Below are positions 21,926 through 34,264 of a DNA stretch of 64,000 nucleotides, piece after piece; the first letter of the stretch is position 1; every line of letters starts with the position of its first letter. The position numbers and the translations under genes are program-made. Source of the stretch: Sphagnum magellanicum (lineage: Eukaryota > Streptophyta > Sphagnopsida > Sphagnales > Sphagnaceae). Location of the stretch: positions 6,448,001 to 6,512,000 of the forward strand of contig CM038920.1 in NCBI GenBank assembly GCA_021904315.1, in the 5' to 3' direction. A model generated the notes under the pieces. It was not told the DNA's origin, made no database searches, and worked only from the letters and a program-made list of their open reading frames with translations.

Positions 21926-24570
21926 TGTACAATGTAAATGAATATATATGTTTGTAAAAAATTTGAAAATGGGTTCTATTTTTTAATGTATATATATAAT
22001 TTTGTCAATAAGAAAAATGTGAATATTACAATATATATGAACATACATTGTAAATAAACATGAATAAAACGTGTTTATTCAAATCAAAAAACAAAATTTA
22101 TTTATAGAATTGCATGAACTAAATTAATGATAAATGAATTGAAAAAATTATATATATATTTTCATATTGGGTAACTAGAAGTTTGAAATTTTCATGTGTT
22201 TTAAGAGGGAACTAAAAGCTTTTGGGAACCTTCTAGAAAGTTTTTAGGATAATCTATTTTTAGATACATTGTATTGTAAATCTATATGTACATATGAATG
22301 TTCATGGTATCAAATTTCAAATTACTCTAAATTGCTTGATATTTTTTTAACATTTGTCAATTCAAGTGCAATGACAAATTAAATGGATGTTTTCATATAT
22401 AGATAAAAATTGCAAATATATAAATAATATTCAAATTATGCACTTTGAATAAATTTCATGTATTTTCTATCAATTAATTTGTAACAAAAATAAAGATCAA
22501 AATATTCATATGAAAATGGTCATAATAGTGCATGAAGCAAGAAGGATATAGGGTCATCAACAAATATTAATATATTGGCACCAATGTTAATCCCAATTGC
22601 AAACAAAAGAAGCCATACATAATGAATGATTCTATGTAAGTCTTCTATATATATCCACCCAAAGAGACCTTATATACAAAACTACATAACATTACTATGC
22701 AAAACAAAGTGGTTACTTAAGGAACTAAAACCTAATAGAAAATTGTTTGCTATCCACTCACCATCCATTCCTCATGGTGCACCAGTGCATGTGGCCTAGA
22801 GGATTGAAATTGATGGACACAAAACATATAATTGAATACCTCACCTCCTTTAGAATAGTGATTGCAATTTATGTGTTGCAAACTTTTGTATGCAGCCCTA
22901 CTACATCCCAAGCCCGGAATCCCCCATCCATTTGATCTTTGTAAACAAACACTCAAATTGTAAGTTTTTTACTCATTAGACAATTTCTTTTAAACACATA
23001 GAAAATCAACAAAAGAAATAGGGGTCCTATAAGGGGTGTTGAAAAAAATTGATCTTTTGCATCAAATAACATTTCATCCCCATCAATTGCCATTGAAAAT
23101 GTCTATTGAAATGTAAATAAAAAAGTGCATGAAGCAAAAATTGTCTACATCAAACCATGTCAAGCTTCAAAACTATTGCATTTCATATAAATATTGATAA
23201 TGTATATCAGTAAATACAAAGACAAATGTTGAAGAAGACTAACCTAAGTGCAAACAACCTATTCATGCAAATATGATAATATTGTCACAAAGCAGCAAGT
23301 TTAAGCCAATGAAAAAAGAAGAAAATAAGGTATGTTTCACTAGAAAGACAAAAGATTAACAACAAAACCCAAATCAAAATTATTTAGGCTTGGTATTAAT
23401 CTTCACATCAAAGCCACCAAAGAAAATCTAGGTAAAGTTGATTATATGCAAACATAATTATAAATTAAAGATGTTGTCATGTAGCATTCAAACCCAACTT
23501 GAATTTGGCACTAGTTCATAAATGGCTGCAAATATGGATGCCTAAATAGCTTTATAACATAACATGAAAGCACAAGAATTCAAAACAAAACAAACAAGTA
23601 TATGCAATGTTATGGATATGATAAATTGATTATAACATCTTACATTATAGCATTCAAGAAAAAAAAGTTCAATGCCACTCCCAAACTAGTAATATGTAAG
23701 ATCATGAATCTAGATAATAAAAAAATTATCTTCCAAGAATCATGAATTCACTACAAGGTGGTGCTCTGGATTTTTTTCAACATGTTTTTGATAAAACCTT
23801 TCCTATAGCACTTAACATTAAGTCATACAAACTCATGGCAACATGTGAGCAGCGTCTTTGCAAGTAAAGAACATTAATCCCAATGTAATGTTAATTATTT
23901 ATTTGGGGTTGTTTTGTTGTAGCTTTTTTGTTACATCTGTGTTAAGGATTAAGTTCACATACAACAACTATCTTACATGATTATTTATCAACACCTTGAC
24001 CAATAACAATAAATTCAATTTTCAAATATTGTTAAAAAATTTAAACCAAACATATATTAGACTTGAAATAAGTGCATTAAACACAAACTCATAAGGAATT
24101 GAAATAGTTGTTTGGCAAAATTCCAATAGTGGATTTATTTATTTTACACTACACCAAAATGTGTCCTAGTTCATTTTGAGTTTCATTAGATTTTAAATGA
24201 ATTTGAACATTTTTACCATGGTGAAACTAGTCAACCCCTTAATGAATAGGAACCAATTGTTACGGATAATGAATAGTCCATTAATACCCAGTGAAATAAA
24301 AATTTATCAAACCATTTCATTTGCTAGCTAATTAATTAGGCAGCATGGAAATAAATTAAGTTTAAATTATTTAATATTTAATGTAATATTTAATATTATC
24401 AATACTTTCATGATTTTTTAGCCTATGAATTATTGACACATGTCACTACCTATGCTAAGTTAAAAATCTAGCTTAAATACATAGGCCATGCAATCAACTT
24501 AAGTAGGCACCTACTTTAAGGATTTAAATAGGAGAATATTTGGTCAATTTATCACTATTGACCACAAACA
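17780..24570. other. Long AT-rich stretch with old dispersed repeats
   Basis: No gene was recognised. Repeats visible by eye include a pair around 18690-18775 and 20685-20770 (both with ATAGCCAAA.CTAGCTAAATC) and a pair around 20772-20812 and 21552-21602 (both with GTAATGAACCTTATTTAT). A (TG)n microsatellite lies at about 21895-21923. These look like decayed non-coding mobile elements. Confidence 0.4.
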
Positions 24571-24574
24571 CATC

Positions 24575-24645
24575 ATTTATGAGGTTTGATCCCTTGACCT
24601 TTAAGATGAAGGCAAACACCCCTACCATCAAACTATCACATTTGT
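24575..24645 (-). repeat. Possible tRNA-derived SINE head (A and B boxes)
   Basis: On the minus strand TAGTTTGATGGTAGGGG resembles a pol III A box. About 42 bases downstream GGGATCAAACC resembles a B box (GGTTCRANYCC), which is tRNA-like spacing. It does not fold as a good tRNA by eye, so it is more likely the head of an old SINE. No poly(A) or target duplication was defined. Confidence 0.3.
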
Positions 24646-24949
24646 TATAATAATGTGTTACATTGCATTCTATTTATCAAATACTTCATTTTAAACATTA
24701 CAAAAACATAAACTTTGAAAATTCATATTTCATTGAGATTTTGTCCAAATGAAATGATTAAACTTTAATTAAATTTTTTTTCAATAATATATTTAATTAC
24801 ATTTATTTCCTTTTGAAAGTGTAAAATCATTTGAACAATTTTTTTTTGAATATCATTATTCAATAACATTTCATGACCATTCTTTTGAAAAACAAATGTT
24901 TAATAAATGGATAAATTTTTTACTAATATAATAATATTACCTATGTTAG

Positions 24950-25720
24950 GCTATTTTCAGCTATTTTAGGGCTACTTTCCATTGTTTTAAGTTATTTCAC
25001 CTTACATTTTTTTACAGTTATTTATGGTTATTTATAAATTTTTGGTTATTTTGTGTTATTTTTGGCTATTATAGGCTATTTCATTTTAAGTTATTTATGG
25101 CTATTATAAAAAAAAATTGGTCATTTTAAGTTATTTTATCTTAGGCTATTTTCGGCTATGTGACATTATTGTTGGTTACTTTTGGCTATTGAAGGATATT
25201 TCACCTTATGCTATTATTCGCCATTCTAAATTATATTACCAAAGGTTATTTGTGGTTATTTTATTGGTGGTTATTGGTTTGGTGACTATTCTATAGGTGG
25301 TTATTAGTGGCTATTCTATTGATGGTTATTGGTGGCTATTCTATTAGTGGTTATTGGTGGCTATTCTATTAGTGGTTATTGGTGGCTATTTTATTGGTGG
25401 GTGTTGGTGGCTATTATATTGGTGGTTATTGGTGGCCATTCTATTGGTGGTTATTAGTGGCTATTGGTGGTTATTTTATTAATCGCTATTGTTGGCTATT
25501 ATATTGTAGGCCATTGGTGGTTATTAATGGCTATTTTATTAATGGTTATTCATGGTTATTCTATTGGTGATTATTTTTGGTTATTATAGGTTATATTATG
25601 ACTATTGGTGCCTATATTATTATTGGATATTCTAAATGATATTATCATAAGCTATTGGTAATTATTCTATTATAAGCTAATATTCTAAATTATTTTACCT
25701 TAAGTCATTATATTTTATTT
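24950..25720 (+). repeat. GGYTATT minisatellite
   Basis: Several dozen copies of GGCTATT or GGTTATT are arranged in larger units such as GGTTATTGGTGGCTATTC, clearest between 25240 and 25580. The plus strand is markedly G/T-rich and C-poor. The open frame inside it (25379-25570) is a by-product of the repeat. Confidence 0.8.
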
Positions 25721-28700
25721 TAAATTATTTTAAATTGTTTTATTTAGGATAAAATAACTTATAATAATATAAATTAAAATGACTTTGAATAACCTAAAGT
25801 ATAATTTGAAATAACTAAAATAACTTAAAATAATATAAACTATATCATCAAATAACATAAAATTTTTGAAACAACAACATAAAAATAAACTTATTTACCA
25901 TAGTAATTTATAATAGTGAATTATGTCAACTAATAATGAAACATGATGTTTACATAGTGATATTATAGTGAAAGAACTTTAACCAAGGTGAAATCACTGA
26001 AGTGTAATGAATTTATTTCACTTTTAAGGTCCCATAGTGATTTAGGCTAATGAACTACACCACACTTTTGTACTAGTGTTACTTATCAATCTTTGCATAT
26101 TTTACATATCACAATTTTCATGACATGTGCATCATATCATAATCAATTGACATTGATCATTTTAATATGTGTGTACAAATGACTTGAAGTGTTATACTAG
26201 AGGGGGTTCTAAAAACAATTGAAATATAGACCTTGCATGACACTATGTTATTGCATTTTGTCTACATTAATTTTATTGATTACAACTATAACTTGACAAA
26301 AGGCAGATGGTGGAACGAAAGAACTTGAAAGTTAACTCACAACTACTTTGAAAGCAAGCTAGTGTGCAATTATTTCATACATATAACACCTTGCACAAAG
26401 AGCTAGATAGAAAGTTCAATGCTACAAACACTACCATCATATAGTAATATGGCATGTCCATGTGTTTTTCTTATTGCTACATTTTGTCCAGATGTCATCA
26501 AGCCTTTTAATTCATATGTCAAGAATGAGATTGGTGTGCATAAGAAGCATTCTTGAGCTAGATATGAGCTTGTGTAGGTTTTTATGGTAAGGCCTAGTCT
26601 TCTTGGACATAAGGTCAAGATGATTCCTCCGTCCTTGGCATGGACTTGGGCTTCTTGGATAGGGTATGGACATGTCTAAGTCTTTTTGGTGAGGTCTCAT
26701 GCTTTTTGAACCTAGGGTCAAGCAATTGAGGCTTCTGAAGTGTGGGCTTGGGCTTCTTTAATTGAGGAGGGGTTTGTCCAAGTCTTTTGGTGAGATTTCA
26801 AACTTCTTGAACATGGGCTTGGGCTTTTTAAACATAGACTTGGACATTGTCCCCAAGCTCTTGGATAAGAGGATGGGCAACCATGAATCTCTTGAGCTCA
26901 AGAAGCTCATTGCTTCTTGGTAAGAGGCTATGTCAATTCTAGCACTTTACACTTGGGCCAGAACTTTCTAAACATATTATGCATCAAGGTGGCCCAAGCC
27001 TCTTAGGTATGGGCTTAAGCTTCTTGAACATTAACATGGGCTACCCCAGGTCCAATCAAAATTATAGCCTTATTCTAATAGTAAGCACGGCCTTCTTGGA
27101 CAAGGGCTTAGGCTCCTTGAGCACATGCCATTTTCAACACACTACCAAGTTAGGTCAAAGCTTTATAGTTAGATGAAAAACCCCAATATGGATGAAAACA
27201 TATGAAATATATTTTAAGAAATACATAAATACAATATATAAAATTGTGAACAACCCAAGGCCAAATATGCATAAATTTTTAGACCTAGGGCAAAATATGC
27301 ATGGAACTTTAAAACCCAAGGTCAATATTTGTGAACTTTAAGACCAAGGGCAAGTATTGCATGAATTGTTAGATCCTGGGTTGGTTGGGGTGGCTGAAAA
27401 ACCCTTATAGAACAACACGTTTGAAATCACCTAGCATATTTTATGTGTGCTCCTAAGATTCCAAATACTTAGATGAGATATTCCATTTTGATTGGACGAA
27501 AATCATGGGTCAAGGCTTGTAACAAGCATGGCCTGTTTTCTATTCCATACATGACACATACTGAGTTTTAAATGTAGTTATGTTGTGTCTTTTGGGTTGG
27601 CCCAGATGTCCTCTCAACCTAGCAATTCCGTTCTGTTGAAAAAAACTCTTCGAGTTTCTTTTGGGGGTGGAGGGAGAAGGTGCAGGTGTCCAATGATATA
27701 AAAAGTTGGTATAGCCATATTGGAAGTCCGGGCCAAATTAAGGGAATGCTTAAAAGCAGGCTGAAAAGGGCATGAATTGTTTGAAGTTGGTTCTTCCCAT
27801 TTGAGATTCAACTTATCTCTTCAATGATTTTGAGTTTTGTCCCAATGAATTTGTGAAACACAAATCAGTCATGTTTTTCTCAATTAGTTTTAAAATATGG
27901 ATGCAACTTGCAAACGCTAAATTCATCCTCTTGTGTAATGAACAAACCAAAAAACAATCCTATGCACTCAATGTTAGCAATAACTCCCCTGTATCTCACA
28001 TCAAAGAATGGAAGTTAGAAGACCTATGCCTAGCTTTTATCCATTGTCATTATTTTATATGTACATTGATTTTGTTGGCTCTCTTGATAGAGAAGAGTTT
28101 ATGCATTGGTGTAAGATTATCAACCATCACATTCAAGTATTAGTATAATCATCTCAAATGAGATGCTCATATGCAGTGTGGCCATTCAAGTAATTGGTAA
28201 AGGGTTTCCTTTGCATCAAGTTGGGTTGGATTGGGGTGGGCAGCAATATGGTTCATACTAGCGCTTCGACTATGTAGGCATTATGACCTAGACTATAGGG
28301 GGTATGAGTTAGACTCTACATACACTATGGCCTTAACTATAAACCATCTACAAATTAGAATGAGATATACCAACCTTATGTGCACATTATTGTATGATTT
28401 AGATTATCTATGGGGGGAGGACTATGACTACATATTGTTGGATTGTATACCTACCATGTAGTCTAAGCTGTTCTGAAGTTTAATTGACTGCAAAAACATG
28501 CATGGTTTTTCATAGTGTAGTTGCAGGGTTGCCTTACAACATATTATGCCAGTGGGCATTTTGAAAAACATAAGACCCACCAACATTTTTTTCCTTCTTC
28601 TTTAAAAACTCACAGCAGATCTTATGCCATGTAAAGCCCTTGGGAGTGGGCTTCACAGTAACCCGGTGTGCACTCAGCTCTGTCTCAAGGGCTGCTTATC

Positions 28701-29340
28701 CCATGAAGCCCACCTCCATCGGCTTTACCCTACACAAAGTATTCCATTTGGAGCAGTGATAAGAAAATGCAAGGTGTGTGCACTGTGAACAAGATACAAA
28801 CATGGGAGTGTTTCACCTACATATGAATAACTCCAATATGAAGTGATTTTGAACATTGATATGCACCACAAGGATAAAGTGCACGCTATGAATTTCATAA
28901 TATCTTTTGGCTGGTTCCAATTAGATTTTTTTCAGTTTGTGAGGAAATATCCTTTGGCCTAGCCAACCTCAATCTATCACTAACACAGTTGGTTGGTTAT
29001 ACAATTTATTTTTATCTAGGCATAATATGGGTATCCTTGCCCATGTGCATGTACATAGTGGTGGCTTCTCAAACCACACAATCTAGCATACGTATCCTTG
29101 GGCTTTAAAGCTTCCCACTAGCTAAATTAGCTCCAAACCAAAACTTTTCAACCCTAAACAACATAATCTAATTATGATTTCCATATCATTGTTATGGAGA
29201 ATGACAAATTATTCCAAAAAAATCATTGTAGATTTTTAAGGTAGGAAAAGTTGAGTTTTTAAATGAGATCTTAAAACTCAGATTGCCAGATTGGGGCTCT
29301 TGTATGTAAAGAGAACCCATGAGAAGAAAAAGTAAACATT
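25721..29340. other. Spacer with small tandem repeats and no recognised gene
   Basis: 26600-27180 contains repeated, diverged words around GGGCTTGGGCTTCTTGGACA. 27252-27383 has four copies of a unit of about 31 bp (CCAAGGCCAAATATGCAT-like). A segment near 28070-28115 resembles the copia LTR at 49985-50030 (both have TTGTTGGCTCT...ATAG.GAA..G...ATGCAT) and may be an LTR scrap. Open frames at 27853-28143 and 28231-28461 show no domain. Confidence 0.4.
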
Positions 29341-29342
29341 CT

Positions 29343-30784
29343 TTATGCATAGGCCTCTGGGTTGGCTTTCAATTCAGCACCAATCACTTTGCACACTTGG
29401 ATATACATCTGCTTGTGGCTTTGGGGAGGGCCTGCGTTACCAGCTGCAATGTATGTGACTGTCCAAACTGCATAGGTGCTGCCCTCAACAGCTCCAGGGC
29501 CAACCACTTTGATGGTCTTGAGATAAGGATAGCGGGGATCGCCTTTCAACAACGATACACCCATAGTCTTGGTTGCATCGTCAGAGAAGTCCAACCGCTC
29601 CCACACTTCTCCACCCATTGGGACAGCTGCACAGAGTCATATCATACATAAGGAAAACAACTGTGAAAATTGCATGTTCACCTACGAGGACCAACCATTT
29701 CTATGAATATAATGTAAATCATATATTTAATTATCAAGAATTCCAGGAAAAAACTAAATGGGTAGTGCAAGAAGCAATAGTATTTGGTTCGTTTATTTCT
29801 TAAGAAAATTCTGAGCAAAATATTTTGTTTTGAAAAACACATGGACATGGAATTTAGGTTTTATGAAAAAGGTATGTGAATCAAAGGCAATTTTCCATAC
29901 CAGGGCCAAACTTGACGATGCGGATGCCACCAGGTTTACCATAGTATTGTCCTGAGATGTTTGTCGCAGATTCAAAGACATCAGGCAAGTACTTGGGCAC
30001 GATGTTGTCCAAGTTGTGGACAGCCTTCCATACAGCATCCGGGGATGCATCAATAGTTTCGGTGTGGGTCAAAGTCTGTCTTGACTTAACTGCCTTCTCC
30101 AAAGTCTTTAACACCTTAACGACTCCCTCCTTCATGTGTTCAGGAGCGGGTGCATCTCCAACTGGTTCATATGTGCACGTCCAGGTTACCTCAGTGGAAG
30201 ATTTTCCACTGGCGACACACTTTATCACACTGGTAACATTGTTATAGCGAGGATCACCTCCGATAATTGTGAACCCGCTAGATTTGCTCTCCTCATCAAA
30301 AAAGTCCAAACGCTCTTTCCATTCACCAGCATGTGGGACAGCTATACAAGAGTCCAACCAAACATTCAAAACAAATGAATAACTGATTGTACATCCAGTG
30401 GGGAATCCTCAAAATCCAGTGGAAAACCTCCAAAGCATGTTACAATCCAAAAAGAATTCTACCAAAACAAAAAACAAAATGACTCTAGGAAGATCTTGTA
30501 TTTGGGTCGAGAGTCAAGAGTGGGTTGGAGTTAAGGGTTTAGTAACACCAAATTACACAATTCGAAACCAGAGGGTACTTAGGTATGTAGATTGTAATAC
30601 CGGGGCCTGGTTTGACGAGGCGAATGCTGCCTGGCTCGCCAGGAAACCCTTCAACGAAGGAGCTCTTGGTGAAGTACTCAGGCTCCAAGGCAGGGAGGAT
30701 TTCATCCAATTGTTTGCTAACCTCCCAAATGTCATCAGCTGAGACCTCGAGTACCACAGTGTGAGAAAGAGTGTGCTGAACCAT
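29343..30784 (-). CDS. Protein with two tandem Bet v 1 (PR-10/MLP-like) domains, three exons
   Basis: The exons are 30784-30601, 30341-29901 and 29626-29343 (909 bp, 302 residues). Both introns start GT and end AG. Both split a codon in phase 1 as G|CT at the same place in each domain (after KPGP and after KFGP), the usual PR-10 intron position. Domain 1 (about 1-148) begins MVQHTLSHTVVLEVSADDIW. Domain 2 (about 149-302) begins RQTLTHTETIDASPDAVWKA. Each has the gly-rich loop area (GFPGEPGSIRLV and YYGKPGGIRIVKF) and the ERLDFxD strand. Bet v 1 proteins are cytosolic and bind hydrophobic ligands such as hormones or flavonoids; a few are enzymes (norcoclaurine synthase type). The ligand here is unknown. 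The frames are intact, and codon use looks like a real gene. Confidence 0.88.
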
Positions 30785-30930
30785 GTTTGCTGAAATCACA
30801 AGAACAAAAAGTTCTGGAGCAAAACTTTATAGAGTTGTGAGCTCAAGAATCAGAGACGGAAAACCAAGAAGTTGATTAATACCGGCTATCTACCAGATTC
30901 TCACTTTTCTGAGAGGAAGAGCTGTGTGCA

Positions 30931-30975
<45 letters not shown>

Positions 30976-31055
30976 TAGCCTTGAGTGCAAGACACAAGCT
31001 CAATGCAAACTTGAGTGAGAAATATGGAAGAAGGAGAGCTCTTTAAATAACTTGC
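30785..31055 (-). promoter_or_regulatory. Upstream region of the tandem Bet v 1 gene
   Basis: A TATTTAAAG-type box lies at 31042-31050, and a second candidate CTATAAAG lies at about 30823-30830, only 40 bases before the ATG. Between them is a (CT)n(CA)n tract (30930-30974). With the distal box the 5' leader would be about 230 nt and would contain the CT/CA tract. TTTCAG just before the ATG could also be the acceptor of a leader intron. Confidence 0.45.
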
Positions 31056-31059
31056 GGAG

Positions 31060-32155
31060 TTCCATAAGGGAATTGGAATAGAACTCCCAACTGAACTCCA
31101 GTGCTTGAAAGTCAGCATGGTGACTTCAGAAGTTCAAAGTTGAATTCTTTAAAGTCCGGCTCACATACGTTGAAATATGTTTTCTTTGGAAGTTAGCTAA
31201 GAATGAAGGGGACGAAACAATTTCAGGTCAGCCAAGACTTATGTCCCCAAATCACTGACCCAGCCATCAGCCCAGGCCAAAAAAGGCGATGAACAGTTTT
31301 GAAAATAGAAATTTCATGCAGACAATGGGAAGGCTCAGCATGCACTCGTGACGATGGGCCCTGGTTTTTTCTTTCTGGGGGGCTGGGGGGAGTTGGTTTT
31401 TTTGTTTTTCATCCTTGTTCAATCTCTCCCCCTGCCATTGGCCTTGGCCAAAAAATGGTGACCAACAGTTTTGGAAACCAGAAATACATGCAACCAGTGG
31501 GTAGGCTGAAGCATGCACTCAAGGTGCCTTGATTTTATTTTATTTTTTTATTTTGGGTTGTGGGGGAGTGTGGACAGGATTTTTGTCATTTTTCCTTTAT
31601 TCCCAACATGTTCTTCTATGTTCCTGTCAAGTTCCCAATGTGTTCCCCAAGGGTGTTACCAATAGCACCTTGCTTTAATCCCATATGTTTTGCCCAAAGT
31701 CCTCCCCTTCTCACGAAGGGGGAGGCACTCCATCTTTTAATAGACTCTTCTATTTTGGGGGAGCCTCCACAGTTTCAACCTTTTTTTGCAATGGGCCAAT
31801 CAAAATAACTCATTGCAAAAACAAAGTTGGACTTAAGAAGCACCCCCAGCTAATAAATATCAATCACACTAAACGGTGGATCTCTGGGGGGTGGTTGCTA
31901 GATGACCAGTGCTGCAACCCCCCAGAACCATCCAGAAAAGACCAAGTACAACAAGAAGCAGGTCACGGAGCACAAGGCTTTCTTATTTTGAGCATGGGGT
32001 TGTTTATTCCAGGCACGCGCTATGGACTCTGTGGAAGTCAGGCATGTTTATAAAAACTCAAATACAAGAATATTCAAGTGCTTTCACACCCAATTTTAAG
32101 CTAAAATTTCAAGTTTTTGATTCCAAGTGCGTTTGGAAACAAAAACCCCTTTGCT
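31060..32155. other. Spacer between the Bet v 1 gene and the LINE
   Basis: Two similar blocks occur near 31262-31340 and 31430-31520 (both with CAGGCCAAAAAA/TTGGCCAAAAAATGG..GA.CAACAGTTTTGGAAA.C.GAAAT). This is a duplicated repeat of about 170 bp spacing. No gene was recognised. Confidence 0.35.
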
Positions 32156-32157
32156 CC

Positions 32158-32372
32158 AAATCAAAATTTACTCACATCCAAATATAAAACCTTGTGCCTG
32201 GAATTTTTTAAATCCCATACTTAGAACAAAAAATCATTTGCATCCCAATAAAAAACCTTGTGCCTGGAAAATAAAAAATCCATGCTTAGAATCAAAAATC
32301 GCTTACACCCAAATAAAAAACCTTGTGCCAGAGTAAAAAACCCCATGCTTAGAATCAAAAAACCCATGTTAG
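32158..32372 (+). repeat. 65-bp tandem repeat just upstream of LINE ORF1
   Basis: There are three full copies and one partial copy of a unit containing AAAACCTTGTGCCTGGAA and ATGCTTAGAATCAAAAA. Units are about 63-66 bp. The array stops where the ORF1 frame starts, as tandem promoter repeats do in the 5' untranslated region of some LINEs. Confidence 0.7.
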
Positions 32373-32385
32373 TGGTTTTGGGGAG

Positions 32386-33936
32386 GGGGAAAAAATTTAC
32401 TGGTACTAATGGAATATTTCTTGAGGAAAGCCATATGGCAAAACTATAACCCTTTTGGTATTCCATACATGTCCACTGGTCGCCGGACTTCAACGCCAGT
32501 GCACAAGGAGCGGAAGCGCTCCTAACGCACATAATCAAAGTGCAATTCCCGGATTTGCACGAACAATTCAGGAATGCAAAGGCCCTCACCATAATGGCCA
32601 GTAAGCTCGGAGAAATACTGGACATAGAAGCTGCGAACTCTTACATAAAGAGGCCGGCTGGCCCCATGGTCACGGTGGAGGTCCATGACATCTCCAGATT
32701 AGCAGGATTCATTAGAATCCCATCCATGTCTGAGGGCGCCGGCACCGCAAACACCATCAGGCAAAAGATCCTCTACTCTGGTTTACCAAACCAATGTAGG
32801 AAATGTCACAAGTTTAGGCATCATGCCAAAGATTGCAACACGAATTTAGTCAGGCCCCAGGAAGGCCCGGTGCATCTCAACCCCCCACGGAGAGCGAGCT
32901 TAGGGGGAGCTTCAGACCCGAGCGAAGCAGCCCAAAACTCTATCAGAACAACCAAGTCGAGGTCGTCCTCAAGCGCCCCACCCGAACTTTAGGAAATGAA
33001 AGGAGGTAAATTGAGAGAGGAAGCTCCGGCGGTAACGGGTCCCCCCTAGATCCCCTCACAACCATCAGGGCACGGCAACCCTGGCCTTGAGAGACCAGCG
33101 CAAGTAGTCAACTCAAGGAACCCGGAGAGCAAAGGGATGAGCGACCAAGAGATGCCCGATCTCCCAGAATCCGCAACTTGTTCCAAGACCAAGTCACATA
33201 CGGAGAAGGAGCAACGCTTAGTAGGCACTCTCTTGCCAAACAACAAGCCATCCTTCGGCTTCCCAGCTCGGGAAGGTCCCCAGAGGGCAACGAGGGAGGT
33301 AACTTCCAACCCTTTTGCCACCCCAGACAAAAAGGGCAAAGAGGCCCCGGGACCAAGCGTGCCCCCAAGTGAATCGATGGAAACCTGGGTCTTTCAGGGG
33401 AAGAAGAGGAACGCCCCAATTCGGGCTTCGCCAAAACAGGAACCACCTCACCCCCCCCCCTTCACACCCCCCAAAGGGACGTCACCCCAAGCGAAAAGAG
33501 AGGACTCTTGCACTCAGAAGTGCACCAATCCTATTTCACCTCCTTGTGAATCTCAGTCCCGGCTAACAAAGAGCCCTTTAAGGCTAGATTCTGGCCGGTC
33601 CTAACCAGAGAAAAGGACGTTCAAAGAGAAATGTTGATGCACTCCAAAATGCACACCTTGCCAAGCCTACCGCTAAGCATTAGATACTCAGGGCCAGCGG
33701 TTAAGCCCGAAGCAAAGTGGACTCCCAACACAGCATGGGCGGACCTCATTCACCGAATAGAGGTTGAGTTGGAAGAGCAGATTCTAAGATTCAAGCTCAA
33801 CATCAGCGAAAGACCTCAGTTGGAATGGTCCTGGCAAGAAGAGTTAAACAAGGGGGGGATGGAATGCACCATCCTCGTCTACATCCACACAGGAGTAAAA
33901 GGGGTGAGTGCTCAAAAAAGGAAATACCTTCATTAG
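32386..33936 (+). pseudogene. LINE ORF1: DUF4283-type region, CCHC zinc knuckle, Pro/Ser-rich tail
   Basis: The frame begins around 32386 (KFTGTNGIFLEESHMAKL), passes a TAA and continues HVHWSPDFNASAQGAEALLT. It then shows LGEILDIEAANSYIKRP and CRKCHKFRHHAKDC (32795-32836, CX2CX4HX4C). The tail to about 33604 is rich in Pro, Ser and Lys. 33631-33936 is in another frame and may be the ORF1 end. ORF1 proteins bind LINE RNA. The start codon is not certain. Confidence 0.7.
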
Positions 33937-34264
33937 AAAGCCCTGGAGCAAACTCCCAATCTGAACAATGAGGTAACGTTCGCCGCCTCAGCGCACAACC
34001 TTCTAATGAGGTAGGGCGCGGAAGATAATACCCGCCAAGCGCTCAGAAACAAATCGGCTAACATTCGTGCCTCCCCTCAGGCTGTTAGGAAAAAAAGGTT
34101 CACCAGGCTGGATATGACGATATTAATGAACCCGGAGATAAGCAGCATGGGCCCAGCCCAAGGCGAACACAAGGAAGAGTGCCGAAAAAGCAAGCCCGCG
34201 GACAACGACACCATCAGACCCTCAGGATCAATCAGCCAGCCGGCTGCCCGCAATCGGCTAACTT

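Noticed and set aside
25379-25570. Trp/Tyr/Gly-rich open frame
   Set aside because: It is a direct reading of the GGYTATT minisatellite.
33046-33451. Long minus-strand frames opposite LINE ORF1
   Set aside because: They are shadows of the GC-rich ORF1 coding strand with no domain of their own.
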